From: Patagioenas fasciata
Lineage: Eukaryota; Chordata; Aves; Columbiformes; Columbidae
Assembly: GCF_037038585.1 (NCBI RefSeq)
Contig: NC_092523.1
Span: forward strand, 47,943,501 to 48,007,500
DNA: 64,000 bases
Direction of reading: 5' to 3'
The notes under the pieces were generated by a model. That model was not told where the DNA came from and searched no databases. It saw only the letters and a program-made list of their open reading frames with translations. Position 1 is the first letter of the stretch, and every line of letters begins with the position of its first letter. Shown here piece by piece: positions 12,801 to 21,400 of this stretch. Made by a program: the position numbers and the translations under genes.

Positions 12801-14296
12801 CTGTGGTTTAAAATGGAAAACACTCTTATCACACCATCAATGAGTAATTTACCAAAAGATACCTACATATAATAATAGGAAGTCTTATGATCAATGCCTA
12901 AGATGAGAAGAAAGGCAAGAGGTGTTCTGAAAAGCTCCTGAGTCTTCATAACACTAACCTTAGCTGTGAGTGCTTTGCTACCATCACAGTACTTCCAAAT
13001 TTAACACTTTAAAATGTACTGGTGCATGTATATATTACACAGGAGTAATTATTCCAGAACCACTTATTGCTGTACACATACTTAAGTGCATTCAAAACCC
13101 TTCTTTCAATTCAGCCCAGTCGGACTTCAGATTTGATCCAGGTCTAACTGACCCGCTCCCCATGACACAGTGCAGTAGTCCTAGCTCTACTTTCTAAATG
13201 GATTTATCCAATCAGAAAAAGCCACTGTTTCTTGGAGGCTGTTTGCACAAGTTTTTGAAAGTACAGCAATTCTTACAGAACAGCCATACCAGCAGCTACT
13301 TAAAAGCCTTATTTGGCCCCCATGCTGTACTGCAAAGAGGACTGAAAGAAATTCAGAATTTCCATATCACTAGTCTCCAGCTTTTCACCAATGCAGACTT
13401 TTGCAGCCTCTTCTGAAAGCACCCTGAGTCTGCTTATGTTAACTAAACACTACCAGAGCATTGAAAGTACATCCATAAAATACCTGAAGTATAGGTATCC
13501 ACTGTTGTGCATTACCTCAAACACATCCAAGAAGAGGACACAAAAAGCACTATTCTGCCAACAGCCCTCCTTTATGCCCTTTCTTCTGGGGGCTTCCTCC
13601 AATAGGGACAGAAGATAGGATTTTTCTTGGGTTGTAGGTCAGTATTACACTAAATAACTATCTGATTAGGTTGAGAAGACACCACAAGTAAGTGAACAAT
13701 GCCAACTCAGCATGTTTGAATAGGGAAGTCTTGGAGTTTAAGTGTCTATAAACCAAAATGTCATTATAAAACTGTTACAAAAACAGGTGACTGGAACAAG
13801 AGGTCACAAAAGCCCTGCTCTCAGCAGCATGTAACAAACACCACACACATACCGACTACTCTAGATGTGCCGTGGAGCACAAAAAGAGAGCGAGCATCTC
13901 TCTCCAATGTTTGAGAAAAACTACAAGTCACAATAAGATTATATCAGGATGTGGAGACCTGCATTTTTTAAAACCAAGTATGCAACTCAAATATTAAATA
14001 AACAAGACTTCCAAAAGCCTAATTAAAATTTGAAAAGCCCTTGCAATGAAACCTTCTGGAAGCATCAAAAAGCAGCATTTGTATACTAATAAATAAAGAT
14101 AAGCAAGGGTGGAACAGCAGAATTTGTGAATAAGTTCTTTTTAAAAAAGCCTTAAACATTGATGTGCATCAAAGTAATCCTGATAACCCTTTAATGAGCA
14201 GTTTAACAAAGAAACTGATGCTTCAGCTGGTACTGAGAGTTTGTAAATTTGAAGACTTATGCTTCACAGGCATCAATGCATTAGTATAATCTTCTG

Positions 14297-14327
<31 letters not shown>

Positions 14328-16009
14328 ACCACCCAAACATACATAGATTTCCAAAACTCATTTTCATCCCAGGATCAAATAAATCCGTGTTAGCAGCAGT
14401 TTCTCCAACTTCAGTTCTCTTTGTTTCAGATTCTAGGAAGTTTTGTATCCCATTTAGTGGGAAAAATGAAAAAAAAAAATATATAAAAACTCCACAACAA
14501 CAAAAACATCACCTTCACAGAGGATAATCCCATTTTTACCATCACCACCATATAGATATAACAATGATACAGTAAAGTTTAGAAAAAAATGAAAAGAAAA
14601 ATATGTAAATGAAATTATATTTCTTCCATGGGCTTTGGTAACACATTTTTCATCATTTTGATAGAATTCACTTATTTTTCAAAGCACATATCATCAATCA
14701 TCATGACCCAATAAATAGATTAAAATAACTGTTAGCAGAAGTCATTGAAAACATTTGTGTTGATTGAGATGGATAACAGAAAAAGGCATCTGAGTGTTTC
14801 ATCAGCTTCAACAACAGCCATCCTCACACAAATAACCTCACTAGTACAACTATGCCCTTTGCAATTATTTATACTTTACAAAGTAGATTGTAAGTTTTTC
14901 TGTCTTTTCCTTCTCCCTTTGACCTTCCATGTTCATTAAAGCAATGCCAGAGAGGATTAGGTCCTAATTCTTAGATTAGTTTCAGATCAGGTGGACTCGT
15001 TATACACAGCCCAGCAGAAATAAGGCAACACGAATAATGTGAAAACCCTAATCAGACTTTACTCCTTTGGCTATTATAAACCCTTCCAATCACCATTTTT
15101 TCTAAAAGGTTTACTTCTATAAATTATTATATAAAACCAGTACAGGCCAGAAACATTGGTCTATATTGCATAGACTAACACTGTTACCATATTCATATGC
15201 AAGAGATCTCTTTGAATGGATAGTTTATTATCACTCCCTCTTTTCTCCAAAGCTGAAAACAAGATGAAAGCATCATACTTTACCACTAACGAGATGAAGC
15301 CCTGAATCCTTCTTACAGCTACAAGGAGGAATAAAAACACTGTTGTACAGATGAAAAATGCAAGTATATTGCATAGCAGAGTTTTACATTGATATACAGA
15401 AGACACCTAGGCAGAGAGAGAGGACACTGGCTGATTCTTTAGTCTTTTTCAGTTCAACCACAAGTATAGTAGCATATAAAACACTCCTTTTTAGGCATTT
15501 TTCTTATTGTCAACATATGAAATGTGTTAACGCTAATCAGAAAACCAATCACACACCCCAGAGAGGAGAAGGAAATCAGACTGAAATAAAAATCTCCAAA
15601 CACTACCAAGAGTGCCTGAGCACTTCCCAGCTGTAAGCAACCACATGCCTCAACCTGGCAAACCGTCCTATACTGGCAGGCTGGCCTTAAGCACAGTGCG
15701 TATCTGCTTGCGCCTACAGATTTATCCACAAGGAATAAATAAAAATCATGACAAGTTTCTATCAACACCTTGGGTGACAGAACACACTCACATGACCTTG
15801 ATAACAGCTCCCGATTGCCTCAAAGATCACGGCAACCACTTTATCAGGACATGCTGCCTTCTCCCGTTACCAGGGCCCTGAAGTTGCTGAGGCCTTTACT
15901 TTTCTTTGTCATACCAAGAAAATATCAAAATAGCCTTCAGTGATTCGGCAAGCAACGCAAAAAGCTTCCCAAAGAACAAAAATAGCGTTACTGGCCTGTT
16001 AAAACACGA
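12801..16009. other. Intron-like sequence left of CpG island 1
   Basis: Single-copy A+T-rich DNA apart from a 30-nt A run. CpG frequency rises from about 15.6 kb as the island approaches. Overlapping frames on both strands at 15.35-15.9 kb are short and unrecognised. Confidence 0.5.
14297..14326. repeat. Poly-A run, 30 nt
   Basis: Thirty consecutive A. No recognisable retroposed body lies upstream and no target-site duplication was seen, so it is treated as simple sequence. Confidence 0.9.
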
Positions 16010-16516
16010 GCCTGAACTCAAAGTGACAACCCACGCACAGGGTCGGGCAGCTGACAGACAGAAGCAGAAATACCTGGCACCACGAAAAGCATCACACTTA
16101 CGAGGAAGAAGCCTTCCCATGCTCTCACCTTGGCGCTCGCCTGCTCCCCTGCGTGAAGCCCGGGTTCTCTCCCAGAAGTTTGCGGCCAACGCTGCCCAGT
16201 TCGTCCTACAAACCAACAGCAGGAAAGCCGAGCCAAAAAGATAAAAGGGGATTAGTCAGGTATTACTTCCAGTGACCTATATACTTCCCTGGGCGGCCCC
16301 GAGGCAGACAGCAGCTGCCCGGCTGCGGGGGACACCAGCCCGCCGCCCTGCACCGCCGACGAGCCGAAACGGCGGCCAGACGCCTCCTCAACTCGACGCC
16401 CAACCCTGGGCGGGAGCGGCTGCGCCCGGCGTAGAGGCCGCACCACTAGGTCCGAGGCCCATCCCCAACCGCCGCCATCCCTTCATGGTACCCGCCCCGC
16501 GGGGGCCGGCCCCTAC

Positions 16517-16627
16517 CTGGCGCGGGCGGTGGCGGAAAGTTTCCTCAATGGAGGGGCGAGGCGGGTCCCGCTCCCTCTCTGCGGAAGCGACCGGCTCCAA
16601 GGGGGAGGGAGGGGGGGAAGCGGCCAC
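16517..16627 (-). other. Competing bottom-strand exon candidate in island 1
   Basis: An open bottom-strand frame ends at a good donor, CGCCAG|gtaggg. It contains no ATG upstream of the donor in this frame (the open stretch starts at GTG), so it is unlikely to be a coding start. It directly overlaps the better top-strand candidate at 16548-16631. At most one of the two is likely to be real. It could be a 5' UTR exon. Confidence 0.12.
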
Positions 16628-16631
16628 CCAG
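16548..16631 (+). CDS. Candidate first coding exon, unknown gene
   Basis: An ATG at 16548 opens 28 codons (MEGRGGSRSLSAEATG and onward) that end exactly in phase 0 at ACCCAG|gtaagt, a full-consensus 5' splice site. The ATG context is mediocre (T at -3, G at +4). The peptide is rich in Gly, Ser and Glu with no motif, and part of it is encoded by a G-run tract (16601-16617). The splice donor is therefore more convincing than the coding frame, and the segment may be 5' UTR of a top-strand transcript. No downstream exon that continues phase 0 was identified. Confidence 0.25.
16601..16617 (+). promoter_or_regulatory. G-quadruplex motif in candidate exon 1
   Basis: GGGGG-A-GGG-A-GGGGGGG. The seven-G run can supply two tracts, giving four G-tracts with single-nucleotide loops. 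It ends 14 nt before the gtaagt donor on the top strand, so in RNA it would sit just upstream of the 5' splice site. Confidence 0.65.
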
Positions 16632-16813
16632 GTAAGTCGCTGTCAGCAACGGGGCAGCCACGGCCGGTACTAATCCCTCAGAAGGGAGGGATCCCCCTCA
16701 AGCCCGCCCTCACCGAGCGCCCCGGAGGCTCCGTCCCCTCAGGGCGGGCATCTTCCCCACCCCCCCTCTTCTCTCTTCCTCACGGCGGGCGGCCCCAACT
16801 CGCCACCGGCCGC

Positions 16814-16820
16814 TGAGTCA
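16814..16820. promoter_or_regulatory. AP-1-type site TGAGTCA
   Basis: A perfect TGAGTCA preceded by gc (gctgagtca), which also resembles half of a Maf/NF-E2 element. It lies inside CpG island 1, downstream of the candidate exon 1 donor. This is a motif match only. Confidence 0.4.
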
Positions 16821-17159
16821 GAGAGGCGGGGAGGAGCCGCGACCTGGCGGGGTGAGGGCCAGCGGGCGGGTGGCCGCTCTGGCATCGGCGGCCCGGCCCG
16901 GCCCGGCCTGCGCTCGCCCCCTCTGCCTGCCGAGGCCAGAGCGGCCGCAGGAGAGGAGGGCATCGGCCGTGCCCCTTCTTGAGATTAACAGTTGTGGTTA
17001 TCAGGTGAGGAGGTCTCGGCTGGGGAAGAAACACACTCCTGGAGAGGGAAAAACAAAACAAAACACAAATCAGTGTTTTTTAAAAAATAAAAATGTGGTG
17101 GATAGGTCCTGTCTTTTAGAAACTATGGCATAGGAGGAAGGCAGCCCCAGTTATGCGAG

Positions 17160-17175
17160 TCACTAGGTGGCACTG
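17160..17175 (+). promoter_or_regulatory. Probable CTCF binding site
   Basis: TCACTAGGTGGCACTG matches 15 of 16 positions of the vertebrate CTCF core (CCASYAGRKGGCRSYV), with only the first base differing. It sits about 160 bp right of the dense part of CpG island 1. Its core is forward on the top strand. Promoter-proximal CTCF sites are common in vertebrates. Occupancy cannot be judged from sequence. Confidence 0.7.
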
Positions 17176-17389
17176 TTATACACCCCCCTATTTTTAATTG
17201 TTATTAATTTTATTGTGTCTTCAGGTGATACTGTGCTGCGTAGTGTTGTTGCCTCTCAGCAGAAAATGCCGGTGCTCCACGGGGCGTGTTTCTCTCCAAG
17301 CGAGAGCGTTTCGAGCCCCTTTTCCACCGTGAGCGGCCTGTTGTGGAGGGGCGCGGGGCCTGGACACTCTTGGGCAGTGGCTCACACAG

Positions 17390-17396
17390 TGACTCA
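17390..17396. promoter_or_regulatory. AP-1-type site TGACTCA
   Basis: A perfect TGACTCA in the context cagtgactcacgg, at the right edge of the small CpG-rich patch (17260-17360). With the site at 16814 it makes two AP-1 motifs within 600 bp. Motif match only. Confidence 0.35.
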
Positions 17397-17780
17397 CGGT
17401 GAATAACGAATAAAACTTCCTGCTAAAATTAGAGATAATACCCTCACGATACAAGCTATATAGTTCTTACTTTTAAAAACCTTGCTATAAAGGTAGTAGA
17501 CTGCTGTGGTGAATAGTTAAGCATGGTTTGCTATGCTATTGTGTCGGTTTTTTTCTTTTTAAACGGCTTCAGATTAATTAATTAGACTGTCAGGGTACTG
17601 ATTGTGATTTCATTAATTATTTGAAATAGGAATAGATGCTGATCTATTAGGATAACAACTCATTTAAATAAACATATATTATAATTTACCAAGTGTAATG
17701 GTGTTCTCTGTGTGCTCAGGAAGTGTTCTCTCTAAATGCTCTATGTAATTAAAGAATAATTTACTAAGATTGCTAAGTAA

Positions 17781-17785
17781 CTAGA
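17781..17785. repeat. Left target-site duplication of the LTR
   Basis: CTAGA immediately before the LTR is repeated exactly at 18454-18458 immediately after it. A 5-bp duplication is usual for ERVL-type insertions. Confidence 0.85.
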
Positions 17786-17844
17786 TGTCGAGGGTTAGGA
17801 TTGCGGGGTGACAATCAAACCCTGGCAGATGTATTGTTAACCTC

Positions 17845-17893
17845 CTCTCCCCCCCACTTCCCCCTTTTTGCCCCTCCCTCTCCCCCCTTCCCA
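17845..17893 (-). promoter_or_regulatory. G-rich (G4-prone) tract inside the LTR
   Basis: The top strand is a run of C blocks (ccccccc, ccccc, cccc, ccc, cccccc, ccc). The bottom strand therefore carries six or more G-tracts within about 50 nt, in the part of the LTR near its bottom-strand 3' end. Confidence 0.6.
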
Positions 17894-18207
17894 CTCAGGA
17901 CAGGCGATCGGGAGGGAAAGAAGGACAGAGAGAGAAGAGTTGGAAAAGTTAAAGATGTTTTACTAATGCTACTAATAAGAATAGAGAAAATAATACAAAA
18001 TATACAAAACCAATCTTGTAAGTCTCAGCAACTGCAGAGCCAGCACCCAAAGTCCTGGATTAGACTCTGTAGCCAACCGGAGCTGGATTCAGTCTCTCAC
18101 TAGGCCTCAGTTCGCAGGGACGACCAGCAAGGTCCTCTCCTAATGTCAGCCATGAGGAAAAAGGGAAAAGGCAAAGGGAAAAAGGGACGAGATCCTCGTG
18201 ATCTCCC

Positions 18208-18217
18208 ACTTTTATAT
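18208..18217 (-). promoter_or_regulatory. LTR TATA box
   Basis: The bottom strand reads atataaaagt. Initiation would be expected near 18180, giving leftward transcripts. This is the best TATA match tied to a recognisable promoter in the window. Confidence 0.55.
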
Positions 18218-18222
18218 GAAGT

Positions 18223-18234
18223 ATTCACGTGAAT
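18223..18234. promoter_or_regulatory. Perfect E-box palindrome in the LTR
   Basis: ATTCACGTGAAT is a perfect 12-bp palindrome centred on CACGTG (USF/MYC/CLOCK-type E-box). It lies just upstream of the LTR TATA box in the bottom-strand orientation. Confidence 0.6.
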
Positions 18235-18287
18235 GGAATGTTATACACCGTTGGTCAGTCTCTCGGACATCAGTTTCTCGTTGCCCC

Positions 18288-18297
18288 TCTCGCGAGA
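18288..18297. promoter_or_regulatory. TCTCGCGAGA palindrome in the LTR
   Basis: A perfect 10-bp copy of the TCTCGCGAGA element known from vertebrate TATA-less and bidirectional promoters. It lies about 70 bp upstream of the LTR TATA box in bottom-strand orientation. Finding it with two CpGs intact in an LTR is notable. Confidence 0.6.
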
Positions 18298-18453
18298 TGT
18301 CCATCCGTGCTTATCAATAAGTTTGCATTCCATTGCTAGGTTTAACCAAAACATGTGTTGGGTTCTCCAGGAAAATGCAGCTAATATGAAGGCTTTAGCT
18401 GACAGGCAAAAATTCACTAAAAGAGAAACTTGTTTTTTAACAAAACCAGGACA

Positions 18454-18458
18454 CTAGA
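18454..18458. repeat. Right target-site duplication of the LTR
   Basis: CTAGA, identical to 17781-17785. Confidence 0.85.
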
Positions 18459-21400
18459 TCCACACAAACTAACTCAAACATAGGTATGCCAGAGTTAAAC
18501 CTTCCCAATGCAGGACAAAACTGTCATTCAGAATCCAGTCAACGATAAAACTAATCTCACTTGAGTCAGGTTCCTCTGCTTAGAAAGCCTGGAAGAATCA
18601 TTGGTTCTTGTAAAATATCTTGACACACTTTGAAGCTAAATCTAAGCTTTAAGGAGGAATGGGGTGGGAACTGCCATTTCCAGAGACTATAATTCCACCC
18701 TCTTAACGCTATTGTTTATTGTTTCCAGAACTGCAAGATGAATTATTAGTTGCACATAATTCTTTATTGCAAATGTTATGGTAGAAGTGCTCAGCAGAGG
18801 TACTAATGTCATCCCCCTCATAGTCTGAATCCAAAATCAGTTGCCTAGGTGTCTGGGCAGGTGTGTTTCCATTGGAGAGGTGTTTTCCAACATTAGATCT
18901 GGTATTCCCTATCATTCCTTCAGGAAGCAGCTGCCGTGTGCCACTATAGAGCCTGGGTACACAAGTGGGTGGCATTTGGTGGCTACCTAAGGTGGCAGAA
19001 CAGAAGACAGCTTGGGAATTTGGTAAAATTGTCTAGAAGACTTTAGCAGAAACCGAGAGGATACTTCTGTTTAAATTGGTCTCAGAAGCATAAGAACTGC
19101 CAGCCAGCACAGAGATGAAAGATGCCCTTTATGTGAAACATCTCATAATAAGCAGATCATTAAGGAGCGAGCCTCTGAAGCAGTGCCTGTTATGGATACT
19201 GATATAATCTATTTCACTTCTTTCTATTGCTGCTTTAAGCATTTTAAAAACACCCCATAATTATTTTTCCTGTCGTAATTAGGTTGCATCCAAGATAGCT
19301 GTCTGTTTACATCCGTATCTTAAATCATTAGATAAGCTGTTCTGTCACACAGAGTTAGAAGAGATGGAAGTGTAAAGATAGCTTATCACAAGCTCCCACT
19401 AATCCTCCAATGGCCCTCTTTGTTCTGAAGGAATTCTTAGCTACTAGGAAACACTTCACCCAGGTATAAGAGTAAGAGACATATCACTTGAAATGAAACA
19501 GTTGACTGACCGAATAGTTGCAAGTAAGAAAGCTAACCCAAGATTTAACAAAGAGCATTTGCCAATCTTGAATGTTGTGTCATTAGTACAATTGTGCAGT
19601 GCCCCTAGTGAAGTTTAAGTAATAATTACTACTAACTTTGTATTTATAGTAGAGAACGTAACAACATGTATGTTCATACTTTTGGACACTGGTTTTGCTC
19701 CAGAGAAAGCTCAGACTTCCTAAAGAAATTTCAGAAAGTTTCTGCTTTCTGTGACCCGTGTGCATGGCTGCAACATCCGAAAAAAATTACTGTTGCAGAT
19801 GAAAATGACCAAGTGTATCTACGTGTGTAAAACAGACAGCTTTTAGAAGAGCTCAGTATTCTAAATATCTATACCATTTTTTTTCATGTTGCATATTTTA
19901 AAGGGGTATAAGCATTTGTCCATTAAGAAGTGTGCTTTATGCAAAGAATCTAACTGCCCTCTTCAATTACAAGTTGCAGGTGTACCACAAATAGAAAATC
20001 CATAAGACAGAAATAATTGGTTTTTAAAAAAAAAAAAAAAAAAAGTCACTGTCAACAAACCAGAATGCTCACTATAAATTAAGTGACCCCTGAGCAATCC
20101 TATTTAAGACAGATTTTTCTTATATGTGGTCTAAATATCATCTCAGTAAAACAAACCTATACTACGTTTGCTTCTTATCAAGAGATCTGATTTCCAGGAA
20201 AAGTGTTAGAGGATAAACATGTTCTGTTTAAAAATGAATAATACAGGAATGTGCCATCATGTTGTCTACTATGTCACAGCCTTTCTTCCTCATCTTCTGT
20301 GAGCGATAAGAAAAAAGAAAGTCTGCTTTAAATCTTCAGAAAGGTCCTTTCAGAATTTTCTCTAGACATATTCTAAAACCTTTATACTAAGAAAGAAAAG
20401 CATTGTACTTTAAATGCTTATGAAAATTATTGGCTACTTCTACCTAAATGATATTTCATCTGGATGGTGTAAACCACATGTATCCCTTAGTGTTCAAAGA
20501 TATCCCCAAGTTTTTTTGAGATAGTTTTGCAGATATTTTACTTCAATACACAATTTACAATGTAGCACCATTCTAAAATAATTAGTATGTGAAAGATAAA
20601 TGATAAATTTACATGGATAGAATCCAGACACTTGGCTGGACTGGTAACTAATATAAATATTTATACAGATTGGAAATCAGTATGTTACCTTTAAGTGTCT
20701 GCTCTTTGACAAACATAAACAACTTACAAGATTTCATAATTTATCTTGATTGGTATTTCTTGATTTACCTGTTTCAAGACAACTCTTAAAACAAAATAAA
20801 GTTTGTTAAAGAAGTTATATAACAGGGTTAGGTAAAAAGACTTACCTTTGACCATTATGAATTAGTGATTTATGAGACAAACCAAAGTAAGTTCACTGCC
20901 CCTTTAGCAAAATAATTTTTCCTCTTTAAAACTAGATTGGTTATCTATGATACATTGTAAGGGCCTGACACTAATTTTAAGAGTACGTTAATTCTTTCTG
21001 CTCCAAAAGTCAGTCCACTCATAGTCTGTAATTTCTCATATGCAGTAAAATGGCACAGGTCAGCACTGCTATCAAAAGAAGTAATCTTACTTTCCTTCAC
21101 CCTTTCTGTCTTCCCTTACACTACCATCTTCTCTGGTGAAAAAAAAAGAACTATGTAGCTGTTTAATAAATGAGATCAATTCTCTGATTCAGATTAAAAT
21201 TACACCACACAAACACGCTTTTTTATGGTTAACTTTAACATGGATTGGTTCTTTGATCTCGTTCATCTGCCACCAAATAAATCCTTACTCTGGCACAGAG
21301 AGGGAGCAGCATGATGGCAGGAATGAGCTGGAGCACCGTAAATTAACATAAAGAATATGTGAAGCTGGAAGTATGATTCCAAAAATGTCTTTTAATGGAT

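Larger units (their letters stand above)
16010..17000. promoter_or_regulatory. CpG island 1, probable divergent promoter
   Basis: About 1 kb of GC-rich, CpG-dense DNA in otherwise A+T-rich sequence, with many GGGCGG/CCGCCC-type words. A smaller CpG-rich patch continues at 17260-17360. Consensus donors point outward on both strands: bottom-strand CCAAG|gtgaga (exon end 16129) to the left, and top-strand CAG|gtaagt (exon end 16631) plus CAG|gtgagg (17004) to the right. A bottom-strand CAG|gtaggg (exon end 16517) also exists. Vertebrate promoters often look like this. Initiation most plausibly lies between about 16.2 and 16.5 kb. A tatata word near 16277 is the only TATA-like sequence. The short frames inside are mostly GC-rich shadows. 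Confidence 0.8.
17786..18453 (-). mobile_element. Solo LTR, ERVL-type endogenous retrovirus
   Basis: A 668-bp element bounded by TG...CA and flanked by the 5-bp duplication CTAGA. Read on the bottom strand it starts TGTCCTGGTTTTG and ends with ...GGGTTTGATTGTCACC...TCGACA, the terminal style of abundant avian ERVL LTRs. A TATA box (ATATAAAAG, within 18208-18217), an E-box palindrome and a TCTCGCGAGA palindrome lie in the expected promoter part. No internal retroviral sequence follows, so it is a solo LTR left by recombination. Its transcription would run left toward CpG island 1. Intact ends and an exact duplication indicate a fairly young copy. Class assignment is by pattern, not by database search. 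Confidence 0.85.

Noticed and set aside
14297-14326. Poly-A tail of a processed pseudogene
   Set aside because: No gene-like body upstream and no flanking target-site duplication.
15896-17133. Many 70-130-codon frames around CpG island 1
   Set aside because: All are GC-rich shadows on both strands without motifs. Only the ATG-to-donor segment at 16548-16631 was kept, with low confidence.
17786-18453. Full endogenous retrovirus
   Set aside because: Only one LTR is present, flanked on both sides by the target duplication. There is no internal region, primer-binding site context or second LTR.
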